Assembly: GCA_021613335.1 (NCBI GenBank)
Contig: JAJTWR010000365.1
Coordinates: forward strand, 800,001 to 864,000
From: Whitmania pigra
Lineage: Eukaryota; Annelida; Clitellata; Hirudinida; Haemopidae
Reading direction: 5' to 3'
Length of the DNA: 64,000 bases
Part shown: one piece after another, positions 12,401-26,872 of the stretch
Position numbering within the stretch: the first letter of the stretch is position 1
Layout of the letters: every line of letters begins with the position of its first letter
The notes under the pieces: generated by a model
Seen by the model: only the letters and a program-made list of their open reading frames with translations
Told to the model about the DNA's origin: nothing
The model's database searches: none
Program-made: the position numbers and the translations under genes

Positions 12401-14265
12401 GTTGAATAGTACCAAGTTCGATGGTCGACATTTGTATCTTTGAACATGAATTTAATTATTTTAATTTGTATTTATTAGTTGTCCTTGTTCGTTTGCCTTA
12501 ATTATTTCAATTCATTAATAATTCCTTAATGTTTAAGTAATAGTGATATTAATAGTTGGTAATTTCTAATTTTAATAATCAGGAAGAACCGTCCAACCGA
12601 TCCAAAGTATTTCCAGGAATATTTCGCCATCAACTAAAGTTGCTTCAAAGCATAAAGAATGTGGTAATTGTAATCAAGATTATTCCAATGTTTACATTAC
12701 ATTTTATTAAACTAAAACTTGCAAATGCCATGAGTGCCGAGTGTGATTGTGACAATATTTTACCCAGTTTCAACTTTACCTGAGCACCAAAGGGAGCTGA
12801 TAGAAATCTTGAACAAAGTCAAATTGGGAGAAATAACGGTAGCAAATGCTGAAGATTTATTCAAATATTGGAATTTCAAACATGGCGACAACTGCAACGT
12901 GAGTTCATCGATGACAATTTCACTTTAAAATTTATCAATTTATCGAATTAATTGGTGATAAATCTGAATGATAAATGGAAAATGATCAAATCTATTATTT
13001 TCAATTATTTTTCATCTTATTTCAGGCCGAAAGAACTCAGTCCAGGTTGAATTTATCGGTGAGTGTTTACGCTTCGCTCCGAGAAAAATGAACGAATTAA
13101 TAATTAAACTTGTATTTTACCACTAACTGTCACAAATTACATTATTAAATTATCATTATTGAATAAAACTATTTATTTTACAATATCATACTACTAAAAT
13201 CATTAACTTGAATTGAAATTACAGGCTGATAAAGGAAAAAAGAATAGCGTTCCGAAATCGCAAAAAGTCGAGCGTCCGTCAGGTTAGTGTTAGAAACACT
13301 TAAAGATTAATAGTTATTATTAATTATTTACAATTTGTAACATCGATCAATACTAAATGTTTATAATAATATTATTTGGATTAATGTTATTACTATTACA
13401 TTTGAATTTCATTATAATTTCTAATAGATGACGAACTGTAACTAATTTAAAATAATTTACTTTCTAGAAAAGCACTTGTCAATCTCACAATTCCGAAAAT
13501 TTTCTCTGGTTGGCATTTCTCGTTGTACTTCAACTTTATTCAATACTAATAATAAGGATCATACATTGCTAAAACTTTTCTTCTTATTGAATTGCAGCCT
13601 GAAGACAAGAAAGAAGTAAGTCGTTGGGTGCAGTGATACGACCTGACTTTTATAAAATACACGAATATTTAAAAATCTAGCCGCATTTATACATATAAAA
13701 TATTAACTTACTAGTTTATTATTAACCAGTTTCAACATAGTAGAAACTTAATTATTTTTAGCTTTTAACAATTATGAACTTAACACTTAAAATTGTACAT
13801 ACAAATCTTATTAGAGTTCACAAAAGCCATTTACTTCTTTAAACACTGTCACAACCTAATTTTTTTCCTCAGAGCTTCTTGTGTCGACAGTCAATTCCAA
13901 ATTTTTACTCTGCCATGAACCAAAATCCTGCCCTTTCAAACAAGCCAAAGGACTCAAAGCCCAATACCCCACCTACATATGCCAATTCGATCTCCGTCGA
14001 TTCAGGCAGTAATCCAAGCATCCAAGAGAACCCTATGCCCACATACGTAGCCATGGATGGTAGTAAGGTTACTGAACCTGATTATGAACTTGACATACCG
14101 ATAGAATTTCTAAAAGCTGACGCTGAAGATGACACGTATGACTTGAGTATTTGTCCGAAATATGCCAACATTACGAAGCAGCATACTTGTCGAGTCTTGC
14201 ACAAACCGTCACCTACTATTAAGAAAAAGCCGATTCCTGTTAGGAGAACCAAGTTCAATAGCTGA
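9444..14265 (+). CDS. BCAP/BANK1/Dof-type signalling adaptor with TIR-like, DBB and YxxM motifs
   Basis: Eleven exons: 9444-9968, 10579-10736, 10818-11176 (acceptor 10824 also possible), 12101-12199, 12583-12663, 12768-12898, 13026-13058, 13225-13282, 13468-13508, 13598-13615 and 13873-14265. Phases match at every junction and give 631 residues. Exon 1 is a divergent TIR domain (HVGILFSEEMFDWRDCV, AVLIIMVSPSFLQHL, FLFCGV) and ends in the DBB start (IPRVVVLE). Exons 2-3 complete the DBB/Ig-like region. Exon 4 is an ankyrin-like helix pair (LQSLAQLAIKHNLRETCGVL). Exon 6 is the conserved helix with LGEITVANAEDLFKYW. The last exon has YSAM and YVAM, both YxxM sites of the type bound by PI3-kinase p85 SH2 domains, plus a basic Pro-rich tail. 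Family knowledge predicts a cytosolic scaffold linking tyrosine kinase or Toll-like receptors to PI3K. The start is the first ATG; the upstream in-frame TTG is not used. Confidence 0.85.
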
Positions 14266-14681
14266 GCCTTTTTATCAGCTCCATCATTTTGTCCACTTTC
14301 CATCTCACTACAATCCGAATGCTCTTTAACTGACAATATTTGTTTGCCATTGAATTTTTAATGTCAATTCTGATTTAATTTATTTTTTGCATTTTTGCAT
14401 CTTAGTGTACGTAAATTATGTAAACATTATGATATAAAAATGATAGATATTATAGTATTAGATGCGATCAATCAATACAATCGAAGATGGACAAGTATTT
14501 CTTTGTTTAAAGTTTTTGATAGAGAAGCATATTTTTTTAATTGGCTGAGATATAATATAATTTAATTGTATGATATGAAATATACATGTAATAATTTAAT
14601 ATATATTTATGTTGTTGTTTATATTACATTACCAAACATGTTGTAAGTACATTTAATATTTTGCCTGTTATTTTTCTTTCA

Positions 14682-14687
14682 AATAAA
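14682..14687 (+). terminator. Polyadenylation signal of the adaptor gene
   Basis: Canonical AATAAA about 420 bases after the stop codon at 14265. It is the first good signal on the + strand. Confidence 0.5.
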
Positions 14688-14689
14688 CA

Positions 14690-17600
14690 CGAATACATTT
14701 CATTTCAAAAAACAAAAAAATTTAAATACTTTACATCTAAATAATACTGTATTCAAGAATATAAATATAAAGTTTAAATTTGATCAATTTAATTTAAAAT
14801 TATTTACAAATATTTAATTAATTTTCCCATTTTTAGAACGTATTTGCCATTGAACATAAATATTTCTATTTACTTATTTATTATTAATTACCGATATATT
14901 TGTGCTTGAGTTCGTAATATAGAATAAAATTGCAAATATACGAAACAAAAGCATTCCATCCATTAGCGCCAAAATCGTTCAAAGCATGATGCACCGAATA
15001 ACATCAATTTTTTTGCGACTATTTTGATGGAAATTATTTTCAACGATACAACACAGACACAAAATAAAAAGTAAATTAAACGGCAAAAACATCATGATTT
15101 GATGTTGTAAATAGCAAAATTAGATGCACGAAAATTAAAGATTGTTCTTAGAAAATTCTTTTGGGCAAAAATTGAATTTATTCAGCTTTTTATAATGAAA
15201 ATACTTTTCGCGAAAAGAAGCCAGCCTATTACTTATCGTAATTAAATAATAATTAATAGTAATGTTAGTTTATCATTTATAATTTTAAAATCATTGTAAC
15301 ATAAATTTGACTCTTCTTTAAATGTCATTCTCTCACGTTGAATAAAATCAATCGAGTCTTGAGTTGATTGAGTTAAACAGTTGAGGATGGGAGATTTTAA
15401 CTTTAAGGAAGGCACTGATTCTTTGTGAAGCACTAAGAAATGACACTTTTAATTTTTTTTTTACTTTCATTTAAGGATTCGATGACCAGGATGTCGGGCA
15501 AGACAAGTCCAAATCATCTTAGTTAAGCAGTGGGCTTTAATGAAATAAAGTCTAATTTAATAATTCCCGAGGATGTTTAAGGAATGTGGTGTTTCCTGTA
15601 GTTGGTTCTGGAATTTTGTTTTGTGGAAATGAAGATTTTACATTATTATTGTTTATTTTTACGAGTAAAGCATTAAATATTAAACAAACTGATGAATCTT
15701 CTTGGTTAACGTAAAGGATAACATAGTTAAAACGTAGTTAATTAATTATTATAATTGTTAGGAAATGCGCTACCGTTAGAATCGCTGACAACATTCAATA
15801 ACATAAATGTTCTTCCAAGCGGACGGGAATCTCGCAAGTTCATACCATCGGAAAAAATATTCAGAATATTTTTATCCTTTAAAGTTTAAGTGTAAAATAA
15901 TTATCTTAGTAACAAAAAAAAAAATAAATATTCACCTCGTTATTGCTACGATTTCTTCCGTTTCTCTGTCCGTTGTCCGCCATAATTAATGACTGTTGGC
16001 TACTGATTCATGGTTACTGACCTAAACAACATAGCGAGCGATCACAAAAGAACATTCATGAGTCGTCTGCAATTGTTTTGAGTTTATTGATGGGACGCAA
16101 GTCTTTCAATCAGTATTTCTTTTAAGTTATAATTTCTGGGGTTTTCAAAATAAAAATTAATTTTTAATTGTCATTATTCTGCGTTCGTACAATTTATGAG
16201 AAACATTTTCCAGATTTTAGACTGTCTGCAGCGATAATTATCTTCTTATAATGCCTTATGAAGTAAATTAATACCTCTAGTTATAATTGATAACGTTATT
16301 ATAAATAACATTATTAATTCCACCATAAATGCGATTTTTAACTTTTTCAATTATAATGGTATGAGAATGTGGAACAAAAAAAATTTAAGCCTGAAACAAG
16401 TTGAAAATGTCTTTCAAAATGAGAGTCCATTTGCGTTTCTGTCATTCCTTGGAATTAATTTCACAAAGAATAGCAACGTTTGCCAAATTTTAAACGCAAA
16501 TGGTTTTATATTAACTTGTCATACAATCCAAGGCATAATTCTAAAATATCAATCAATTAAGATTTATAGCAACGTAGAATTTTAGTTCTACGTTTTAATG
16601 GGGATTGACTATGTTTTATGGGACTTGATTGATTCGAGCTGAACACTGATTAAGTGCAATAGTTTCGAATTTAAAGAATGCATGGCAAACATTGTCTTAA
16701 ATCATTAAAAAAACTAGAGAGGGGAAAGCGTACTCTCGCTATTATTCGAAGATGGTTATAGAATATTTATTGGACAAAATATCCAAAATGAAATGTGAAT
16801 TAAGACATCACCTTTTAAAACTAAACTATAACCACTTTACAGTTTGTACTGCTAGTTTGCTTTGCTAGTATTCTTGCATTACTGCTAAGCCCGCATTTGG
16901 AGGGTAATGCTAAGAAGCGATTCATCTAAACATGCAAAACCAAGGAGTCTCCATACATCGTTGAACCTTTGCAAGTCGTAGACGATCCCCTTGCAATTGT
17001 TTTGAGTTTATTGATTGCACATAAGTCTTTTAAAAGATTCTTTTTCTACATTTTCTGACTTTCCATAGACTTGCTTCGTCATTGTCAATATTCTAAATTT
17101 CTTAAAGCTTTCTTTGAATTAATATGAAAAGGAGCAAAAACATTTTCGAGAGTGTTATCCTACCTGTCGACTTGTTTTACAGTAATAAATATCTTCTTAT
17201 TAATGCAATATTTGTTTAATACTGTTTATCATAGTTGACAAAATAGTAAAAAAAAATAATAAGTAATAGTTTTATCGTTAATATTCCTGTTATCATTATT
17301 GTTATTATTTATGAGAAGATAATAAAGATCTTTTATAACAGTAAAAGAATTGTTGGATCAAAGAAGATAAGGCTGCAAATGTACTTCAGAATTAGAGTCC
17401 ATTTGTGATTCTACCATTCGCGTTTCATCGCTTCAATGGACCTCTTTTACCTCGATTTTGTCGCATCCATTCGAATACAAGAAGACTTTCTTTGAACGAC
17501 AAATTGCACCTCAAATCGATGGATTAATGCATCAATTGTGCTCCTCGAAAACTCTGAAATTAAAAACTTTCAGGAAATGAATCAAGCTTTAGTACAGAAT

Positions 17601-18758
17601 CGGAAATGCACCTGAAGTAACGATTTTTTTTAACTAATTGCAGTTGAAGGTTTTTGAGGTTCTAATTAGTAAATTTAGTACAATTAATTAATTAATTAAT
17701 TCATTTATGCCACGATCGATTAATAATTCAATAATTTAGCTAAGTTCTTAAACCAAGAATGAAGAATTCAATTTCAAACTTTCAATTTTTTTTAGAAATC
17801 AATCGAATGTATCGGATAATCGTTTTTGGAAAGCCACTTTAAAATGCAGCTAAATAAAAAATTTAATTTTAGTAAAAAATAAAAGTAAAATTCTGAATAC
17901 AATTTGAGCAGAGATAACTCACGAAGCATGTTGAAACAAGTCTGTAAAGAACATTTTTTATGGTCCTGCATTCCGTAGTTGGACAGACGTACAGGTACTG
18001 AGAAACAAAGAAAGGTATAAATAACAATAAAAATAAATAACAATAAAAATAACAAACAATACAAAAACGCATAAAATATTGGAAAGCAAAATACAATGAA
18101 ACAGTACAAACACGCATAAAATATTGGAAAGCAAATAGTGGGACAAGAAACATCAACGAAGCATGTAAACATTAACAAGAGCTTAATGTCTCTCCTCAGA
18201 AAAGGATCCATTTTTCTTCTTTTTCATGGAAAACTATTTCATTCTGTCACCCTCTAGTGGCTTTGATTTTTAAAAGATGAATGCAATTGTTTATTAATTA
18301 TTTATACGTTGGCTACTATTTCTTTCATATATTATGCTTTGCAATTTATTTATTAATAATATTAATAAGAATTAATGTTTCAATGATTATTTCCTGCAAG
18401 TAAATAAAACCTATGGTGGAGTAGTTAGAGGAACTAAATATATTCAACGTGGTGTTGCAGAAATCCTAATGTCGGAATATTCTTGTTGATACTCTGGCAA
18501 TGAATGTATTATTATAATTATAATAATAATAATAATAAATGTTATCAACTTTGTATATTAATTTCGCTGTTTAATAATTTTAAATTAATTTTATTAATAA
18601 TAAACCACTTCAATCGATCAAAATGTTACAAAAAGCAAAATTTCTTAAACAACGTAAAATAAATTATAAAAATTATGAATGACTATCTTTCCAGAGAGAA
18701 CTCTACTTAGTAGTTCCTCAAAATTCACAATTAATTTGTTTTAATTGGGTAAATCTTC
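14690..18758. other. Intergenic AT-rich DNA
   Basis: No exon with credible splice sites and protein-like translation was found. About 18030-18140 contains two copies of a roughly 53-bp unit that includes CGCATAAAATATTGGAAAGC. A short (AATT)n run lies near 17682-17700. Confidence 0.55.
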
Positions 18759-18929
18759 ATGAAAATATTACTAAACCAAATGAAAGGATCGAATAATAAT
18801 TGGGATTTAATGATTCCATCAGAAGAATTAACAAGCCTGTGTGACATCGTTGCTAAGCAACTTGTATACATTTCTGGAAAGACCGTGGGTGCAGCAATTG
18901 GCTCTTGGAGAGCACAAACTAGGTTGTAA
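18759..18929 (+). CDS. Small ORF or last exon, function unknown
   Basis: A 56-codon ORF starts at ATG 18759 and ends at TAA 18927. Its translation has a balanced, protein-like composition (LMIPSEELTSLCDIVAKQLV, then GKTVGAAIGSWRAQT), unlike the AT-driven noise around it. An AATAAA lies 28 bases after the stop. There is an in-frame stop just upstream (18750), so it is either a short independent gene or a terminal exon entered after 18759. I do not recognise a family. The opposite strand is also open here, so strand choice rests on composition and the polyadenylation signal. Confidence 0.35.
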   Translation: MKILLNQMKGSNNNWDLMIPSEELTSLCDIVAKQLVYISGKTVGAAIGSWRAQTRL

Positions 18930-18957
18930 TTTATGCATTTATTCATGCTGAATAATT

Positions 18958-18963
18958 AATAAA
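18958..18963 (+). terminator. Possible polyadenylation signal
   Basis: AATAAA placed 28 bases after the small ORF. In such AT-rich DNA this can occur by chance. Confidence 0.3.
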
Positions 18964-19549
18964 GAATATCCGATTTATTCATGAATTCATTATTTGAGTT
19001 CAGACGTAATAAATTTAAAGCAATACAGGTTTAATTTCTTTACATTGTCATGTTATTATTAACCCAGCAATCACACTGCTTAATGTGTTATTATTTTCAC
19101 ATCTTTGTTATTTAGAGGACCTAGAAGCTGTTCTTGTTGGAGATTTGAAGATGTTACGTGTTAGGTGGGTGGTTTACCCATTCAAGTGGTTGTTGTTGTC
19201 GGTGCGTGTGCAACTCGCGAGCTCCGAATAAAATCCCTCCGTCACAATTTTTGTGCGGCTCTCTCCTTCTACGACAATGTTTTGATGTTTGTTAAAGAAA
19301 TTTGTTTTGTGCATTTAATGATTAATTAATTTTTTTAAATTTTGTATTGCTATCGTTTTACAAACTGGTGTTCATTGAAGGTAAATTACACAATAGTTTT
19401 TTGTTTTCTAAGATAAATACATTATTTGAAGTTGATGAATGCAGATTCTTTTTATTAATTGTCTAAATAAAACTAATTTTCTGAATAAAACTAATTTTAT
19501 ACATAAAACATGAATAAAAGTCCTTGTATTCAATTCTACTAAAGTTCGC
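18964..19549 (+). promoter_or_regulatory. Upstream region of the doublecortin gene
   Basis: A GC-richer patch at about 19130-19290 stands out from its AT-rich surroundings and may be promoter or first-exon sequence. A plausible donor (GAAG followed by GTAAAT) at 19381 and an acceptor (TTCTACTAAAG) just before the ATG would allow a 5' UTR intron. No clear TATA box was seen. Confidence 0.3.
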
Positions 19550-23225
<3,676 letters not shown>

Positions 23226-23509
23226 ACGTTTAATGACTTTTAAAATTTTCTAAATTTATGGAATGGAACAACTTTTGTCGACCATCTAAATAATCTGATG
23301 TAACACTTAATGTATTAATACAGATGTCACCTGTTAAATGCAATATGGGAGTTTTTCGTAAATTATTTAGAAACCCAAAAAGTCGAACTACAGAAGATTT
23401 TTCAATTAAGAAATCTTCAAATGTTCCAGCAGACAATGAAAAAAGCACATGAAACATCAACCGTTGGTTTTAACAGTTAATTTTATTTAGCGCTTAAGTT
23501 AAAATTTTT

Positions 23510-23515
23510 AATAAA
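23510..23515 (+). terminator. Polyadenylation signal of the doublecortin gene
   Basis: AATAAA about 285 bases after the stop codon, followed by a GT-rich stretch (GGTGG), which suits a cleavage region. Confidence 0.5.
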
Positions 23516-23719
23516 GGTGGATAGTAGCACAAGAAGAATTTATGATATATGGAAAGGAATTAATTTTTTATTCTGAAAATATGTATTTTGCATTTGATTT
23601 AAAAGGTGAATTACAAAAAGTACAAGTTGTGATAAGTACTTTGGATTTCTATTTCATTTACAATGCCAATTGATGATGTTGTGTTTAATTATCTTAACGA
23701 AGACCTTCACATCAGCATG

Positions 23720-23990
23720 GGATCCAGGTCGGGATAACCATGGGATGCGCAATCTCTCCATCCTTTTTCGTAATAGCTACATAGTGCATCAACAACGCAA
23801 TCGAGACCCAAGCTCCATAGCCTTCAAGCCTTCGCGGATAACACCACCCTTGTTACGAACAGGAAAAGGGCTGTCCAAAAGACAAATTATTATAATGGTG
23901 CAGAATGGCTTTCAAGCCAACTAAGTCCACAAGTTTAGCCCTTAAGATAGAACAGCCAATGAAAAGTTTGAGTTTGAATGTTCGACGCTT
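23720..23990 (+). mobile_element. LINE reverse transcriptase fragment (motifs B to D), + strand
   Basis: Three reading frames together show the palm of a non-LTR reverse transcriptase: motif B as GITMGCAISP near 23730, motif C as AFADNTTLVTN near 23830, and the downstream FKPTKSTSLAL near 23900. The catalytic FADD has become FADN, and frameshifts separate the blocks, so the copy is dead. It abuts the opposite-strand LINE fragment at about 23990. Confidence 0.7.
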
Positions 23991-25960
23991 CCCTAGCCGA
24001 TGTAGCCGAACTGCCTTCGGTCCTGTTCCACTTTCCGCCTCCTTTTCTGGCTAATCATAGCAGCTTTGACTGATGAGCTCGCCTGAGACCATTTTGGCAG
24101 GTGGTTCCATCCTACTGCATGACGGTCTGTCTGAGTAGGACCTCTCACTTCCTTGAACATCAGCTCGGCAACTGATTCGTCGATCTCATTCTGCGCTCGG
24201 AATTTTCTTCCAAATCTGGCTTGACTTCGCGGATCCTGCTATCCGCGGGGTTGTTGAGCATCCACTGCGTTCTTATTTTGGAGAGTTTGTACTCTTCCAC
24301 GATGAACCTTAGTGGTAGTTGCAGACTCGTGCTCCTACTGCAGTACTCTTCCACGATGAACCTTAGTGGTAGTTGCAGACTCGTGCTCCTACTGTAGAGG
24401 GCTACCGATGACAGCGCTGGAGGTAGGCCTAGCCATTTTCTGGTGTATCGGTTAACTTTCCTCTCTAGCTTCTCGACCACTGACAAACCAATTTCATAAA
24501 TGGTTAACGGCCAGAGCAGTCTTGGAAGGAGCACAAACTGGAGCAATCACACTTTGAATCGCCTCGATCACCTGCAGTCCCTTTATGGTTTGTTGAATGG
24601 CGTCCTTCATGCTCTTATCGGTGAGAGATTTGTAGAAAACTCTTCCAAGGCTTTTTACTGGTTCTTCGGATACTGTAGGGATTCGCTGCTCCGCCACATC
24701 GAAGAACACGTCCTCGCGAATTTTCCCCCTGACTAGGGCTAGGCTTCTGGATTTCGCAGACTTGAAAACCATTCGACACCACTCTAGAAGGTTGTTCAAT
24801 TTGTCCAACCTCTAGAGGCAACCATCTAGTGTACGTCTTGGTGGAAAACAGCATCAAGAACCGTTAAAGCATTCCTGAAGGATGTGAATAACGGGCTGAG
24901 GCCCATGATGGGCTTTTAATGTTTTCATAGGAGCTGGTGTGGTACTAACCCGTATGCATTCACCAGGTCCAACAACACGACGTACAAACTCAGCCGGTTC
25001 CTCTTAGCACTCTGGATAGCTTCCCAGATCATCGAGGTATGCTCGATACAACCTGGTACACCTAGAATGCCTCCCTTTTGGACTGAAATGTCCACGTACT
25101 GATTAGACATCACGAATGCCGTGAGCCTCGATGCCATGATAGAAAAAAATATTTCCCCCTCTACGTTCAACAGCGATATTGGTATGAATTGACTCAGACC
25201 ATTGGAGTCTTTCTCTTTTGGAATATAGACGCCCTCTGCCTTTTTCCACTCATCATCGACAATGGCCAACAACCACGCTCTCTGAATGAGGGGATGCAGC
25301 AGGTATAGTGTCTTGGGACATCTTTTGTATAGGAGATAGAGAACTCCGTTGAGTCCTCGAACGAAGGAGACGCCAAGCAAAAGGGACTGGTCGGCAGACG
25401 CACCTCCGGGATGTCGGCCCTTTCCTGTAGAGATTCATGGCGGAGGGCGTCACTGTACGTTTTAAGTAAGTGCTCCTCGCTAAAGAAGCTTCTCATGGCT
25501 CTCCTCCTCTCGTACTTTCTCTGTCTTCCTCTTTCAGCGAGGCGCAAATTCCTCACTCGTCTCTTCAAGTCCTCCCATAGGACGGAGAGTCCTCTCTTGT
25601 TTTCTTTAGCCACTTTCCACCGACGACGAAGCGCTTTCTTTTCGCTTTTGAGGCGTCCACTGTCCCCTGGAGTCCTTCATTTCCTGGAGTCGTTTGACAG
25701 GCACGACCCCAAATCTCTCGATGCACTTGTTATAGATGAAGTCACTGAAGGATTTGACTGATCTATCCTTCAGGCTTTTCTTAAGTCCTTGCTTAAGTTC
25801 CTCATTCAGTCCTGACCAGCCTTTCTTGTCGTTTCCTCGAGGAAACCTTATCCTGCCTCTTGGGGGGTCTTGTCTTCAAACGTTTAGGCTCTTTGAGTCT
25901 CCTTACGTTTTCGGGGGCGGGCCGCATCCGGTGATCAGCCGGATGTCCCTGTCGGTTTGG
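23990..25960 (-). pseudogene. Decayed LINE (R2/NeSL-like) ORF, - strand
   Basis: The 5' part (about 25850-25450) reads ELKQGLKKSLKDRSVKSFSD and a basic pre-RT segment. The RT fingers and motif A follow at 25380-24930 (WKKAEGVYIPKEKDSNGLSQ, PISLLNVEG, VLLDLVNAYG). After a break the thumb region appears at 24810-24700 (LEWCRMVFKSAKSRSLAL, PTVSEEPVKSLG), and the C-terminal region continues to about 24000 (HAVGWNHLPKWSQASSSVKA). Only about 100 bases separate motif A from the thumb, so motifs B and C with the catalytic aspartates are deleted. At least two frameshifts are visible. The assignment to the R2/NeSL type rests on remembered similarity of these blocks. GC content is clearly above that of the surroundings. 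Confidence 0.75.
24290..24397 (-). repeat. In-frame 54-bp tandem duplication within the LINE
   Basis: The unit beginning TACTCTTCCACGATGAACC on the + strand occurs at 24290 and 24344 with one difference. It duplicates 18 codons (STSLQLPLRFIVEEY) of the LINE ORF without shifting the frame. Confidence 0.95.
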
Positions 25961-26336
25961 CATTGCTGGACACAACTCTTACCGCCGGCTTCGAGAGGCA
26001 CTCGTTGGCCTTGTTATGCCAGTCACTGCTGCCTGCACTGGAGCGAGTTCGAAGCTCTAAATGGCTTCTTCATGTTGCATGCTGTCTGTTTGCATTGTGT
26101 TATTACTGTATTATTTCTGATTTTGTCAGGCTTAGGCTCAGATACGTCAGCTCCTTAATGAATAGCATCCTATTTCATGTCAACTCAAATGCCTAATTTT
26201 CATCATTATGATGGCCATCACATTTCAAACAATGATAAATTAAGCGGGCTCCATTGCAAAAGAATGATTTTAATTAGCTCATGTCAAAAAATGTAAAAGA
26301 CAATCAAGATTATCAGAATGTCACATATTGTCAAAT

Positions 26337-26872
26337 TTAATTTTGATTGATGTAAACTATTGGTGCATCCATGGTCTTTGGGTAATCAACACCGTCAAGT
26401 TCTGGTTCTCTTCCTTCATAGGGAGGTTCGTAAATCCTCAGATGGGCACATTCATCACCACCAAGATGAACCTGCAAAAGTTAGCAATTGAGACATTTAA
26501 TCAACATGCATCATATTACATATTAGCTCAATAATTTATTAAATCACAATCAGTTTCCAAAATCAATAATCTACTGAATCTCACTTTCTTGTTAACTAAC
26601 CTTGACAAAGTAGTTGATTCCAGCCACAACCTGGGTTGCAACTTCAAGAGCCTTAAATACATCAAACTGCTTATTCAATCTGGAAACCACTTGGGGCTTG
26701 ACCTGATAAAAAAAAACGATTCCATTAGTTATGCTCTGCAATGATGAAATGCCGTGCCGCCGATAAAAATCTAGCAATTCTATTCGTGTATCGAACGTCC
26801 AACCTTGTCGACTAGAACCTGAGTCTCGGCATCAGCAGGTTGAGGTGGGCTAACGCCACCTGTACGAATCAT
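26337..26872 (-). CDS. Stefin (type 1 cystatin) cysteine protease inhibitor
   Basis: Three exons on the - strand: 26872-26804, 26702-26601 and 26471-26337 (TAA). All introns are phase 0 with GT-AG ends, and the protein has 101 residues, close to the usual 98-103 of stefins. The N-terminus MIRTGGVSPPQPADAETQVL carries the conserved Gly region and the TAETQ-like element. Exon 2 ends with QVVAGINYFVK, the QxVxG loop that enters the active-site cleft of papain-type proteases. Exon 3 starts VHLGGDECAHLRIYEPPY, the equivalent of the second hairpin loop. There is no signal peptide, as expected for a cytosolic inhibitor of lysosomal cathepsins. The three-exon layout with breaks after DK and FVK agrees with the animal family. 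No frame defect is seen. Confidence 0.93.

Noticed and set aside
25411..26158. Two + strand ORFs of 116 and 140 codons
   Set aside because: They overlap the LINE whose - strand shows ordered reverse transcriptase motifs; the + strand frames are shadows.
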